A stretch of 64,000 nucleotides of DNA from Aerococcus kribbianus. Lineage in GTDB: Bacteria > Bacillota > Bacilli > Lactobacillales > Aerococcaceae. Under the pieces are notes generated by a model. The model saw only the letters and a list, made by a program, of their open reading frames with translations. It made no database searches and was not told the DNA's origin. The stretch is from NCBI RefSeq assembly GCF_026805545.1, contig NZ_JAPRFR010000001.1, positions 868,001 to 932,000 of the forward strand, given 5' to 3'. Positions 9,422-21,268 of this stretch are shown here, in pieces; the first letter of the stretch is position 1, and each line of letters opens with the position of its first letter. The translations under genes were made by a program, and so were the position numbers.

Positions 9422-10873
9422 TTACTCTGGATGTTTTTGACTAGCATCGTTAACTTGTTCTAGGCTATAAGCAGCCCGGTAGATGCTTTCCTCGTCAAAG
9501 TAGTTACCAATGATTTGAATACCAATTGGTAAGCCGTTTTGGTCAAAACCAGCTGGCATAGATAAACCTGGTAATCCAGCAAGGTTAACAGGAACAGTTA
9601 ATAAGTCAGCTTGGTAGGTTGCTACTGGGTCTTTTTCGTTTTCACCGAATTTATAAGCCGCAGATGGCGCAACTGGACCAACAATTAAGTCATAGTTTGC
9701 AAATAATTCTTTGAAGCCTTCTTTGATAAGAGTCCGAACTTTACCTGCTTGCATAAAGTAATCATCAATATTTTCAGAAGCAATAGAGAAAGTACCAGTC
9801 ATTAAGCGCCGTTTTACTTCCATACCAAAACCTTCAGAACGAGATTTAATATAAAGGTCTTCTAGAGATTCAGCATCTTCTGCTCGGTAACCATAACGGA
9901 TACCATCATAACGTTGGAGGTTAGATGAGGCTTCGGCAGAGGCAATCACATAGTAAACAGGAATATTATAAGCCATATTAGGCAAGTCTACCGTGTCTAC
10001 TTGAGCACCCTGTTCTTCTAATTGTTTAATAGCCGTTTCGACCACTGTCTTGGTTTCTTCATCAACGCCTGGGCCAAAGAATTCTCTTGGTACGGCAACC
10101 TTGAAGCCTTCAATGCCTTGTTTATATGTTTGGCTAAAAGCTGGGACATCAAGTTCAGCTGAGGTGGAGTCTTTATCATCATGACCAGCAATCGTTTCTA
10201 GCATAATTGCATTATCTTCTACACTACGCGTCATTGGTCCCACTTGATCAAGTGAAGATGCAAAAGAAATGACACCCCAACGTGACACGCGACCATAAGT
10301 TGGTTTCATCCCAACAATACCTGTAAAGGAAGCAGGTTGACGGATTGATCCACCAGTATCAGAACCTAATGAGGCAAATACTTGGCCGGCAGAAACTGTG
10401 GCTGCCGATCCCCCACTAGAGCCACCTGGAACATAGTCATGGTTCCAAGGGTTTTTGGTAGGACCAAAGTAAGAAGTCTCTGAAGACGCACCCATGGCAA
10501 ACTCATCCATGTTGGTTTTACCCACAATAATTGCACCAGCTGCCTTTAGTTTTTCAATAACAGTGGCGTCAAAGAAAGGGACAAAGTCTTCTAACATCCG
10601 TGAAGCAGCAGTAGTTGCAATGCCATCAGTTAGAATATTATCCTTAATCCCGATTGGAATCCCTTGCAAGGGACGGTCAGTAGAATACCCCTTGTCATCA
10701 CTTGCTTTAGCCGCTTCAAGCGCTTGGTCTTTGGCGAGTGAAATAAAGGCATGGATTTCTGGTTCAGTAGCTTCAATACGAGCGAAGGCTTCTTCTACTA
10801 ATGCCACTGCACTTGTTTCTCCTGCCACTAGGGCTTGGTTTAGTTCGCGAATGCTTTTGTCAAAGTAAGTCAT
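9422..10873 (-). CDS. gatA: Aspartyl/glutamyl-tRNA(Asn/Gln) amidotransferase subunit A
   Basis: This 483-residue amidase-signature enzyme has the Ser-cisSer-Lys core: Lys in [10 protein letters not shown], the serines in [10 protein letters not shown] and [14 protein letters not shown]. It hydrolyses glutamine and channels ammonia to GatB. Its ATG shares a base with the gatC stop (TAATG), indicating translational coupling. Confidence 0.98.
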   Translation of the reverse strand: MTYFDKSIRELNQALVAGETSAVALVEEAFARIEATEPEIHAFISLAKDQALEAAKASDDKGYSTDRPLQGIPIGIKDNILTDGIATTAASRMLEDFVPFFDATVIEKLKAAGAIIVGKTNMDEFAMGASSETSYFGPTKNPWNHDYVPGGSSGGSAATVSAGQVFASLGSDTGGSIRQPASFTGIVGMKPTYGRVSRWGVISFASSLDQVGPMTRSVEDNAIMLETIAGHDDKDSTSAELDVPAFSQTYKQGIEGFKVAVPREFFGPGVDEETKTVVETAIKQLEEQGAQVDTVDLPNMAYNIPVYYVIASAEASSNLQRYDGIRYGYRAEDAESLEDLYIKSRSEGFGMEVKRRLMTGTFSIASENIDDYFMQAGKVRTLIKEGFKELFANYDLIVGPVAPSAAYKFGENEKDPVATYQADLLTVPVNLAGLPGLSMPAGFDQNGLPIGIQIIGNYFDEESIYRAAYSLEQVNDASQKHPE

Positions 10874-11178
10874 TAAGCCTTCCCTCCGTCCGTATCAATA
10901 ATTGCTGGCACTTTGATGAAGCCGTCTTGTTCTGATTTTACATTTTTAAATAATAAGTCACGGTCAGTACCTGCTTGCGCTTTATCAGCTCGCATAACAT
11001 CTGATTTATCAATTGCCCATGACATAACGGGGACATCTGTGGTGTCTACCTCTTGAAGGCGTTCAAACATCCCTAAAATTGAATCAAATTCTTGAGTAAA
11101 TTGATGAACTTCATCTTCTGTAAATTCAAATTTTGCTAATTTCGCAATGCGTTTTACTTCTTCTTCGGAAATCGCCAT
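10873..11178 (-). CDS. gatC: Aspartyl/glutamyl-tRNA(Asn/Gln) amidotransferase subunit C
   Basis: The 101-residue GatC starts MAISEEEVKRIAKLAKFEFTE and holds the conserved clamp segment around the GatA-GatB interface. It is required for stable complex assembly. A strong AGGAGG ribosome binding site precedes it. A gap of 104 nt separates it from camS and holds an AT-rich TATGATAAAAT stretch, possibly a separate promoter. Confidence 0.95.
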   Translation of the reverse strand: MAISEEEVKRIAKLAKFEFTEDEVHQFTQEFDSILGMFERLQEVDTTDVPVMSWAIDKSDVMRADKAQAGTDRDLLFKNVKSEQDGFIKVPAIIDTDGGKA

Positions 11179-11282
11179 GAATTAACCTCCTAATTTTTTC
11201 ATTCTGTTTTATTTTATCATACTCTGGGAACAATGAGAATTTTTCCTGAATGCTCGTTTATGGCCTTCAAGTCATTAACTGA

Positions 11283-12398
11283 TTATAAAATAGTATAGTT
11301 AAATGTATCTGATCCACTTGGCCGTGAAAGCACTGCTCGTGTACCTGATGGGGAATGAATTTCAATCTCTATACCTAGGTTCTTATTAAATAAGTTACTA
11401 GCGGCATCAATCGCTTTTTGAGTTAAAGCCAGTGTTTCCGTGTAACCATCAAATTGGCTGTTAATCGTAATATGGAGTGAATCTAAATTACCATCCACAT
11501 AACGCCCCACGCCAGAAATACCAGAAAGTTGTGGGAATAAACCTTCTACTTCCGATTGAAATTGCGATACTGCTTCCCCATCCTCTTCATTAGGTGCAGA
11601 ATCTACCCCATAAACCACATAGTCAACATTGTAATCCACCCAATCATTTAATTCGCTACCTTCTGATACCATGGCTTCTGTTGCAAAGGAGCCCCCTCCG
11701 ATATCATCTACGGCCGCATTGGTAAAGATTGCCACTTGGATAGGAATGGATTGATAGTCCTCATTTTCACGAATTTTGCTGACAATAGTTTGAGCCATTT
11801 CTTTTCCCTTAGCGATTTGGGTTTCACGATCAATTTCCACCTTCTCTTCATTGTCATCATTAGTGAAGGTATCACTCTCATTCATCGCTAGGGCGATACT
11901 AATACCTTGCAAGGTAAGATTGCCATCATCGTTTTCCTGCATTAAATTATATTCCAAGATTGAATTTAAGTAGCGCGGTTCAAAATTATCACGTTTTTGG
12001 GAATTATAACCGGATGGGTTGAGCCCTTCTGGATTATCATCAGACTGGGCACCTAACCAAGCATTGGCTTGGTCCTCAGATATCACCTTACCCTCACGGA
12101 AGAGGAATTCGTCGGTTGGGAAAACGCCTTGAGCTAATTCATAGAGCCCTTTTTCCATGTTTTTCATATTGGCATCAGAACTCGGTCCTGCCTGTAGACC
12201 ACGTGTATTATTGACATCGTAGGTATTATCTTCAATAACCGCTTGATAATAATCTTCTGATAATTGTTGGGTGGCTTCATTCTGATTCTCATTATTTTGA
12301 CTATCTCCTTGGTTAGCAATATCTTCAAATTGCTGACAAGCTGTTAGAGTCATCGTAAGTACCGATAGGACTGCTAGTCCTCTTAGTTTTTTTAACAT
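11283..12398 (-). CDS. camS: CamS family sex-pheromone-type lipoprotein
   Basis: The 371-residue product has a signal peptide ending in lipobox LTAC (Cys21), so it is a surface lipoprotein. The body matches the CamS/YerH family (GLQAGPSSDANMKNMEKGLYELA, later DGNLDSLHITINSQFDGYTETLAL). In Enterococcus the CamS signal peptide is processed to a plasmid-transfer pheromone. The mature protein's role is unknown. The ATG at 12398 is chosen over 12416 because AAGGA sits 8-9 nt before it. It lies 51 nt after ligA in the conserved pcrA-ligA-camS-gat order. Confidence 0.9.
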   Translation of the reverse strand: MLKKLRGLAVLSVLTMTLTACQQFEDIANQGDSQNNENQNEATQQLSEDYYQAVIEDNTYDVNNTRGLQAGPSSDANMKNMEKGLYELAQGVFPTDEFLFREGKVISEDQANAWLGAQSDDNPEGLNPSGYNSQKRDNFEPRYLNSILEYNLMQENDDGNLTLQGISIALAMNESDTFTNDDNEEKVEIDRETQIAKGKEMAQTIVSKIRENEDYQSIPIQVAIFTNAAVDDIGGGSFATEAMVSEGSELNDWVDYNVDYVVYGVDSAPNEEDGEAVSQFQSEVEGLFPQLSGISGVGRYVDGNLDSLHITINSQFDGYTETLALTQKAIDAASNLFNKNLGIEIEIHSPSGTRAVLSRPSGSDTFNYTIL

Positions 12399-12448
12399 GC
12401 TTGATTTCCTTTCCATCCCTATTCATCATCGATGTCATAAAGTGTCTA

Positions 12449-14467
<2,019 letters not shown>

Positions 14468-14481
14468 TCATCCTTTTTATA

Positions 14482-16959
14482 CTAGTCGTTAACCTTTTCA
14501 ATTGGGGCAAAAGCTGCTAATAAACGTTTAACACCTTGGTCTTCGAAAGCGATATAGAGTTCTAAGTCATCCTGACTGCCTGTGAGTCTGACAACACGAC
14601 CTGTTCCCCATTTTTTATGGTAGGCTTGGTCTCCCACAGCCCACTCTTGGTCAGCGTTACCCATACTTGGATCAGCCTTCTGACTACCTTTAGGGCTAAA
14701 AATAGATCCGCCAGCATGACTAGCATGCTTAGACCCTGATTTTGACCCTCGATAAGGGCGACTTTGGGCCCGTTCTTGCCGTTGCTGGCTGAAGTAGGTA
14801 TTCAATGATTGGCCAGAGGCTGACTTGTCTTGTCCATAAGCTGAGAAAGCATGAGAATAATGCCGACCTTGGCTATCAATTAGCTCTGAATCAATTTCAG
14901 AAATAAAACGTGATGCCGGATTGGCCTGTTGCCTACCATACAGCATCCGGGAATAGGCATTGGTCAAGAAGAGTTTTTCTTCCGCTCGTGTAATCCCTAC
15001 ATAAGCCAAACGACGCTCTTCTTCCAATTCCTCTTCATCTTTAGCTGCTCGTTGCAAGGGGAAAATGCCTTCTTCCATACCGATTAAGAAAACTACAGGA
15101 AATTCTAATCCCTTAGCTGCATGCAAAGTCATCAGCGTTAACTCGCTCGCCTGGTCGTCTTCCTCGCGGTCAGCTACTAAGGAGAGATCAGTAATAAAAT
15201 TCATTAGAGCATCATCAGAAGCCACATCAATAAACTGGGCATTTACAGCTGCCTGTAATTCTTGTTCAGCAAACAATTGCATTGACCCATCTGCAGCAAA
15301 CTCGCCTATTGAACTAGTAGCTTCCTGATTTGATGTAGTAGTAGGTGAATCATCCTCATTTGGCGCCACTGCTGATTCTTCCTCTTGCCAATTCTTATCA
15401 AAATCTGCGGTAACTGATAAGAATTCCTCAATATTTTCAATACGAGCTTCTGCTTCCAAGGAGTTTTGACTTTTAAGATCTGTCAGATAACCTGATTGGT
15501 CTAAAATCTCTTGGGTCAATTCCGTGATGGATAGAAATTCGCGTTGTTTTTGGAGGTTTTCCATCATTTTGGCGAAGTTTTTCAGTGACTTGGCCGCCTT
15601 ACCAGTTAAGGGAGAAAAATCAACCGCAGAAGCTGCCATCAATAGGTTTAACCCTTTATCATTAGCAAATTGACGTAATTTTTCTAGACTACCTGGTCCA
15701 ATCCCACGTTTAGGCACATTAATGACGCGAGTGAAACTTAGATTATCATCAGGATTAGCCAGTAAACGTAAGTAAGCTAGGACATCTTTGATTTCTTTAC
15801 GATCATAGAATTTATGGCCCCCCACCATTCGATAAGGGAGATTGGCCTTGACCAGATTTTCTTCAATAACCCGTGATTGGGCATTGGTTCGATAAAGTAT
15901 GGCGAAGTCTCCATAATTATATTGGTCATCAGCCACCAAATCTTTGATTTTTTGAATCACAAAATAAGACTCGTCTTGCTCACTCTGGCCAGTATAGTAC
16001 TGGATCTTATCGCCAGCTTCTTTTTCCGTCCACAGGGCTTTTTCCTTGCGCTGCTCATTGTTGGCAATAACTGCGTTGGCTGCTTGTAGGATAGTCTTAG
16101 TTGACCGATAATTTTGTTCCAAAAGGATGGTTGTGGCTTGTGGATAATCGGATTCAAAGTTAAGAATATTTTCCATGTTGGCCCCACGCCAACCGTAAAT
16201 ACTCTGGTCAGCATCACCTACAACGCAAACATTTTGGAAAAGTCCGCCTAAAAGTTGGACGATCTTATATTGTGCTTCATTGGTGTCTTGGTATTCATCG
16301 ACATGAATATAGTGGAATTTTTCTTGGTAGTAGCGGAGGATATCCTTGTCTTGAGTGAAAAGACGAACAGTTTGCATAATTAAGTCGTCAAAGTCCATTG
16401 ATTGAGCTTGGTCAAGAGCTGCTTGATACCGGTCATAACAGTCAGCAACCACATCTTCGATATAGCCGGAATGACTTTCCCGATATTGGCTAGGCGTTTG
16501 CAGATTATTTTTTGCATCAGAAATTTTCCCTAAAATCATGGTATGACGAAATTTCTTACTATCTAGGTTTAAATCCTTAATAATACGCTTCATTAAGGTT
16601 TGTTGCTCACTGGGATCAGCAATAGTAAAAGAACGTGAATACCCAATGGCTTCTGCTTCTCGACGTAAGATTCGAACGCACATGGAGTGGAAGGTAGACA
16701 CCCACATTTGCTGGGCTTCTGGCCCTACCAAAGCTTGGACCCGATCTTGCATTTCGCGAGCAGCCTTGTTGGTAAAGGTAATGGCCAAAATATTCCAAGG
16801 ATTAACTTCTTTTTCTGCTAATATGTAAGCCATCCGATGGGTCAAAACACGGGTTTTCCCAGATCCGGCTCCAGCCATAATTAAAAGCGGGCCCTCTGTA
16901 TGTAAGACCGCTTCTTTTTGTTTATCATTTAGTCCTGTAATTAGTTGGTCTGCCGTCAT
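14482..16959 (-). CDS. pcrA: ATP-dependent DNA helicase PcrA (UvrD family)
   Basis: The 825-residue SF1A helicase has Walker A MAGAGSGKTRVL, motif II DEYQDTNEAQ, QNYRST and the C-terminal TLMTLHAAKGLEFPVVFL. It unwinds DNA in repair and plasmid replication. An Asp/Glu/Ser/Thr-rich insert sits near residue 540-590. A C-terminal Tudor-like tail follows (GDQAYHKKWGTGRVVRL), which in the family binds RNA polymerase. The frame extends to an ATG at 16977, but GGAGG overlaps it, so the ATG at 16959 is preferred. Confidence 0.97.
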   Translation of the reverse strand: MTADQLITGLNDKQKEAVLHTEGPLLIMAGAGSGKTRVLTHRMAYILAEKEVNPWNILAITFTNKAAREMQDRVQALVGPEAQQMWVSTFHSMCVRILRREAEAIGYSRSFTIADPSEQQTLMKRIIKDLNLDSKKFRHTMILGKISDAKNNLQTPSQYRESHSGYIEDVVADCYDRYQAALDQAQSMDFDDLIMQTVRLFTQDKDILRYYQEKFHYIHVDEYQDTNEAQYKIVQLLGGLFQNVCVVGDADQSIYGWRGANMENILNFESDYPQATTILLEQNYRSTKTILQAANAVIANNEQRKEKALWTEKEAGDKIQYYTGQSEQDESYFVIQKIKDLVADDQYNYGDFAILYRTNAQSRVIEENLVKANLPYRMVGGHKFYDRKEIKDVLAYLRLLANPDDNLSFTRVINVPKRGIGPGSLEKLRQFANDKGLNLLMAASAVDFSPLTGKAAKSLKNFAKMMENLQKQREFLSITELTQEILDQSGYLTDLKSQNSLEAEARIENIEEFLSVTADFDKNWQEEESAVAPNEDDSPTTTSNQEATSSIGEFAADGSMQLFAEQELQAAVNAQFIDVASDDALMNFITDLSLVADREEDDQASELTLMTLHAAKGLEFPVVFLIGMEEGIFPLQRAAKDEEELEEERRLAYVGITRAEEKLFLTNAYSRMLYGRQQANPASRFISEIDSELIDSQGRHYSHAFSAYGQDKSASGQSLNTYFSQQRQERAQSRPYRGSKSGSKHASHAGGSIFSPKGSQKADPSMGNADQEWAVGDQAYHKKWGTGRVVRLTGSQDDLELYIAFEDQGVKRLLAAFAPIEKVND

Positions 16960-16989
16960 TAGACACAATACCTCCATTCTCTCTACATT

Positions 16990-17018
16990 AGTCTATCACG
17001 TCTCCTAGCCATCAGCAA
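16990..17018 (-). promoter_or_regulatory. Promoter of pcrA-ligA-camS
   Basis: On the minus strand TTGCTG (17018-17013) and TAGACT (16995-16990) are spaced by 17 nt, about 30 nt upstream of the pcrA start. Confidence 0.5.
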
Positions 17019-17065
17019 ACAGCAAGTTGAGAGGATAGGAATAAGCTTTTATTACGATATAACAA

Positions 17066-17101
17066 AGAAAAAGTGCCAAGCTACCTATAGGCATTGGCAC
17101 C
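17066..17101 (-). terminator. Terminator of the GntR gene
   Basis: Stem GTGCCAA / TTGGCAC (17073-17079 and 17094-17100) followed on the minus strand by TTTTTC. Confidence 0.8.
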
Positions 17102-17111
17102 AAGAAATAAT

Positions 17112-17768
17112 TTATTTGTTGATTTGATAAAGGATTAATTGGTTGACCCAAATTCGGGTTTGCTTACGAGCGACCACATAGTCCCCCTCAATTAAGGCCT
17201 TAATAAGATTAGGATAAATTTCCCGCATATCATGCGCTTCACGTTCTAGGGTAGTCCGATTTTCTAACATCTCTTTATGATAAATTTCATGTAAGGGATG
17301 AATCGTATTTAAAGTCACCTGACGAAAGTAAGAATTGGCATAAAAAGTAGCGAGGTAGGCATAGAAGTCATATTCGACCTTAAAATATTCAGTATAATCT
17401 TCTTCGGTCAAAGCATTTAAAATACGATCTTGAAAATCATTTAGAATATCCCGGTCTAGTGTGATTGCCTTGTTTTCCATTTGCTGGAAGAGATTCATGA
17501 CTAAGAGCTCAATAAATTGTAGTCGTTCAACAATAGCACGAGAATTCAAGGAAGACTTAGCAACCACAGCACCCTTATAAGGTTCAATACGAATATAGCC
17601 TTCAACTTCAAGCTGAGCCATTGCCTTACGTACTGGGGTTCGACTCATTCCCAATTGCTCAGCGATTTCAACTTCCTTTAAATGCGTATCCGCTAGTAAC
17701 ATATTACTATCAATTTGGTCTTTTAAGTAGTCATAGGCTAATTCTGCATAAGACTTGTCCTTAGACAT
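17112..17768 (-). CDS. GntR family (FadR/FCD type) transcriptional regulator
   Basis: This 218-residue regulator has an N-terminal winged helix (YAELAYDYLKDQI ... EVEIAEQLGMSRTPVRKAMAQLEVEGYI). A helical FCD-like ligand domain follows, with Asp and His residues that could bind metal (EYDFYAYLATFY, HPLHEIYHKEML, REAHDMREIYP). Targets are unknown, and no metabolic operon sits beside it. The longer frame from 17855 would overlap the glucosaminidase gene; GAGAGG before the ATG at 17768 supports the short form. Confidence 0.85.
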   Translation of the reverse strand: MSKDKSYAELAYDYLKDQIDSNMLLADTHLKEVEIAEQLGMSRTPVRKAMAQLEVEGYIRIEPYKGAVVAKSSLNSRAIVERLQFIELLVMNLFQQMENKAITLDRDILNDFQDRILNALTEEDYTEYFKVEYDFYAYLATFYANSYFRQVTLNTIHPLHEIYHKEMLENRTTLEREAHDMREIYPNLIKALIEGDYVVARKQTRIWVNQLILYQINK

Positions 17769-17818
17769 CCCATCGTCCTCTCTAGAAATACAAAAATTGC
17801 TAAGATTGTTCTTTTTAT

Positions 17819-17847
17819 ATCTTACACTCCCTAGGTGGAAATTGCAA
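17819..17847 (-). promoter_or_regulatory. Promoter of the GntR gene
   Basis: TTGCAA (17847-17842) and TAAGAT (17824-17819) with a 17-nt spacer. The -35 begins directly after the stop codon of the glucosaminidase gene. Confidence 0.5.
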
Positions 17848-18531
17848 TCACTCATTTCCTCCTTCTGCTGGGGAGTCGAAACGCGTTAATTGATAGTTTT
17901 CAATGATTTGATTCAACTTTTGGTCATAAGTGGGATCAGTGGCATAACCGGCTGCTTGCAAGGCCTGACTAGCCTTACGATAATCTTTTTCTCCTATCAC
18001 ATCATGGTAAAGACTAGGATTCCAATTCACCCCATTATGCATCAGTTCAGCATGGTCTTCAATTGCGGCTTGGTCATTGGGGTAAACCTTAAAGGGGGCT
18101 TGAACGGTAATCGTTTGGCCATCAACCACTTCTTGGGTAGGGAACAAAGCGCTGGGTTCATTACCATAAGCCTTACGTCCAAAGAGATTGTGGTAGTCCT
18201 GGGCCAAATCAGAGCGGCCAAAATCTGACTCTAAAATGGCTTGAGCAGTCACCAAACTTGGCAAGATTTGCGATTGAGCATAATTAGCTTGGGATAAACG
18301 ACCAATCCGTTCAACAAAGGCCGCCTCTGATTCATTAGGAGTCGTCTCATTAGGAAGTGGTTGCTTTGGCCAATCCGCTGACCAACTTCTCGATATAAAA
18401 AGCAAAGCCACCACTAAAAGCAAAGCTAAAATCTGCCAATGTAGACTGGCTTTTTTCTTTTTGCTCATTCGTAAATAACGTTTACGAATACGGTTGGGAC
18501 CTAAATAATAAGACCATTTTCTTTTGGCCAT
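17848..18531 (-). CDS. Membrane-anchored glucosaminidase (GH73/LYZ2 type)
   Basis: The 227-residue protein has a basic cytoplasmic N-terminus and one membrane segment (LHWQILALLLVVALLFI). An extracellular glucosaminidase domain follows, with the catalytic Glu in AQAILESDFGRS and the YHNLFGRKA and AGYATDPTYDQKL motifs. Such enzymes cut the N-acetylglucosaminyl bond of peptidoglycan in cell separation or turnover. The ATG at 18531 has AAAGG at 9 nt; the upstream ATG at 18540 abuts the same site. Confidence 0.88.
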   Translation of the reverse strand: MAKRKWSYYLGPNRIRKRYLRMSKKKKASLHWQILALLLVVALLFISRSWSADWPKQPLPNETTPNESEAAFVERIGRLSQANYAQSQILPSLVTAQAILESDFGRSDLAQDYHNLFGRKAYGNEPSALFPTQEVVDGQTITVQAPFKVYPNDQAAIEDHAELMHNGVNWNPSLYHDVIGEKDYRKASQALQAAGYATDPTYDQKLNQIIENYQLTRFDSPAEGGNE

Positions 18532-18632
18532 TCCTTCCATCCTTTCACCATAATATAAGTATTTCTTCCTAGGTGAATATTGTTGAACAGAGTTTACTGA
18601 TCTTGCCAGGGTAGGGCTAATAAGTCATTAGT

Positions 18633-19811
18633 CTAACTGAGAACATGATAAGATTTAACTTTTAGATAATCACTTTCTGGGTTGGCTGGTGGTACTGGAA
18701 AATCAACTGGCAAATGGAATTCCTGTACTAACTCCAAACTCTGACCAGCTTTTTGTGCACCCTTTTGAATTAATTTCTCAAAGGCGTGACTAGATAAATT
18801 GGCTGCATTAGTTGAACAAATCAATTGGCCACCTTCATTTAGAATCATTAAGGCTTTGGCCACCAATTTGTCATAATCGCGGCTCGCCTTGAAAGTTTGT
18901 TTCTTATTCCGGGCAAAACTTGGGGGATCAATAACAATGACATCGTAGGTCAAGCCTTTTTTTATAGCGTAGTCATAAAAATCAAACACATCCATAATAA
19001 AGATCTTATGATTATCCATGGGAATGCCATTAGCGGCAAACTGTTCCTCCACCAATTCATCAGTCCGCTTGGCTAAGTCCACACTGGTCGTGGACAGGGC
19101 GCCCCCCATTGCTGCGGCCACTGAAAACGCGCCTGCATAGGAAAATAGGTTCAACAAATCACGGCCGGGCGCTAATTCCCATTGAATGTATTGGCGAACA
19201 TCTCGTTGGTCCAGAAAAATACCCGTCATCCACCCATCATCTAGATGACAGTGGTAAGCAACCCCGTTCTCCATCACGGAAACTGTCTCAGGGATTTGCC
19301 CCCATAATACTTCACTCTTAGGTAAGTCCGATGCTTTGAAGCGATTTTTACCAACAATGCCTTGGCAGTCAGGATATGTCGTCAACAAGGCATGGACAAT
19401 AGCTTCCTGATAGGTATAAATCCCCAAGGAATACCATTGAATGAGGGCATAATTATCATAATAATCAATAGTAAAACCACCCATACCATCGCCTTCACCA
19501 TTATAAATTCGAAAGGCAGTGGTTAATTGATCAGCAAATAGGACCTGGCGTTTTTCCTTAGCTTTGGTAAAAATCTTAGTAAAGAAAGTATCTGGACGGA
19601 CATGAGCAAAGGCTTCATCAACAATCCAACCAATTCCTTTGTTTTGCCGGGCTAAATAAGCTTGGTGGAGAAAGTGCCCTTTTTCATCAACTAATTCGAC
19701 AATCTCTCCCTCCTCAAAAGTAATATCATGGGCAAAGTCAGCTTCTTTCACTAACTTCAATCCTTGGTCATAAGCCTTTTGGGCAGTTTGCTTTACTTTT
19801 AATTTTTGCAC
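18633..19811 (-). CDS. Class I SAM-dependent rRNA methyltransferase (RlmI-like)
   Basis: About 392 residues: an N-terminal PUA domain (LKVKQTAQKAYDQGLKLVKEADFAHDI ...), then a Rossmann methyltransferase with the SAM loop LLNLFSYAGAFSVAAAMGGA and the catalytic DPPSFARNKK motif. This matches the RlmI family that makes 5-methylcytosine in 23S rRNA. The frame reaches an ATG at 19829, but codons 2-4 of that reading are themselves the AGGAGG ribosome binding site. The GTG at 19811, 6 nt after AGGAGG, is the more likely start. Confidence 0.88.
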   Translation of the reverse strand: MQKLKVKQTAQKAYDQGLKLVKEADFAHDITFEEGEIVELVDEKGHFLHQAYLARQNKGIGWIVDEAFAHVRPDTFFTKIFTKAKEKRQVLFADQLTTAFRIYNGEGDGMGGFTIDYYDNYALIQWYSLGIYTYQEAIVHALLTTYPDCQGIVGKNRFKASDLPKSEVLWGQIPETVSVMENGVAYHCHLDDGWMTGIFLDQRDVRQYIQWELAPGRDLLNLFSYAGAFSVAAAMGGALSTTSVDLAKRTDELVEEQFAANGIPMDNHKIFIMDVFDFYDYAIKKGLTYDVIVIDPPSFARNKKQTFKASRDYDKLVAKALMILNEGGQLICSTNAANLSSHAFEKLIQKGAQKAGQSLELVQEFHLPVDFPVPPANPESDYLKVKSYHVLS

Positions 19812-19837
19812 CTTATTCCTCCTCTGCATGCTTGGTC

Positions 19838-21268
19838 TTACTTTTTTTCTTGTTTCAAGGTTTTCTCGTGGGGGAATTCTAAGGTAAAGCTTGTTCCTTG
19901 TCCTGGCGCTGAAGTCACTGAAATATGACCTTCATGGGCATTCATCAACTGTTTTACAATAGATAAGCCTAGACCTGATTCACCAAAGACATTGTTTTTA
20001 CGGGAAATATCTGCCTTATAGAAACGTTCCCAAATATTTTCAACCTCTTCCTTGGTCATTCCCACACCAGAATCTTTGATAATAATTTGCGTGCTATCTA
20101 AACGACTAGTACCCTTAATTGTAATGGTCCCTTCTGTAGTGAACTGTACTGCATTCTTAACAATATTAACCACAATTTGTCGAAAACGGTCGGCATCAGC
20201 ATATACTCTCACATCAGGTTCACATTCAATTTGAATTTGGATAGCTTTCTTAGCGGCTTCTTCGTTCATCTGTAGAGCAATATCATTGAACACTGGAGCA
20301 ATAGAAAAATTCACCTTATTTAAGCTAATCTCATTGGCACGAATTTTTTCGTAATCCAGATTTTCATTCACTAAACGTGCCAATCGTTGGGCTTCACTAT
20401 TAACTAGAGAGATACTCCGTTCCCATTTTTCAGGCGGCAATACACCATCTTCCATACCCTTTAATAGGCCAATCATAGTGGTCAAGGGTGTTCGCATTTC
20501 ATGGGCGACATCGAGCATTAATTGGCGACGCATGTTTTCTTGGCGGTTAACTTCCTGTTGACTGACTTGGAGAGCATGAGTCATTTGATTAAAGTCCTTG
20601 GCTAAATCATCAAATTCATCGCCATTATTCGCAGGAATATCTACCGTATAATCTCCTGAAGCAATTTGCCGAGTGGCTTGACTTAAACGGGAAATACGCC
20701 GGTTTTGGTAACGGGCTAACAAGGCAGAGATCACTACTGAAATCCCGCCTGAAATTAAAACCCCCCGTAAAAGGTTCACATAGAGGGCTCGAATGGTACG
20801 ATCAGTGAGATAAGCTGGTGCACCAATCGCTAAATAACCCGCATACTGCTTAGAAGGGGTGGTCATTAAAGGAATAAAAATAGCCAAAGCATCCGAATCA
20901 CGCTCAGAAAAACCCATATCAAAGGCCTTTAAGCCTAACTGTTGGCCACTAGTCAGCTGCTTTAATTCAGATTCACTCAACTGCAAGTTTTCCTGGATAT
21001 CCGCCTGAGCATCAGGATACTGTCTTTGATTGCCAGCATCAAAATAGAAAACCCGAACACTAGCTGAATCTAAAACCGGTTGTATTTGTTGCAAGTAATC
21101 TTTGGTAATTTCTTGGCCCACAATGAAATCAGCAATCTGAGAGAGTTCTTCCTGTTGACGCAAGTAGACCTGATTTTTCGAGAAGTTAAAAAGAGTCAAA
21201 CCCATAGTGGAAATTATTACCACAATAACCAAAACAAAGGCAATCATTTGTTGGTAGAAATACCGCAT
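19838..21268 (-). CDS. Sensor histidine kinase
   Basis: The 476-residue kinase has TM1 near residues 8-28, an extracellular sensor of about 135 residues, TM2 (VNLLRGVLISGGISVVISALLA) and a HAMP linker. A HisKA domain carries the phospho-acceptor in DVAHEMRTPLTTM, and the HATPase boxes are NIVKNAVQF, DSGVGM and GESGLGLSIVK. The response regulator gene ends one base before its ATG. The signal is not known, and it lies beside an rRNA methyltransferase gene. Confidence 0.93.
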   Translation of the reverse strand: MRYFYQQMIAFVLVIVVIISTMGLTLFNFSKNQVYLRQQEELSQIADFIVGQEITKDYLQQIQPVLDSASVRVFYFDAGNQRQYPDAQADIQENLQLSESELKQLTSGQQLGLKAFDMGFSERDSDALAIFIPLMTTPSKQYAGYLAIGAPAYLTDRTIRALYVNLLRGVLISGGISVVISALLARYQNRRISRLSQATRQIASGDYTVDIPANNGDEFDDLAKDFNQMTHALQVSQQEVNRQENMRRQLMLDVAHEMRTPLTTMIGLLKGMEDGVLPPEKWERSISLVNSEAQRLARLVNENLDYEKIRANEISLNKVNFSIAPVFNDIALQMNEEAAKKAIQIQIECEPDVRVYADADRFRQIVVNIVKNAVQFTTEGTITIKGTSRLDSTQIIIKDSGVGMTKEEVENIWERFYKADISRKNNVFGESGLGLSIVKQLMNAHEGHISVTSAPGQGTSFTLEFPHEKTLKQEKK

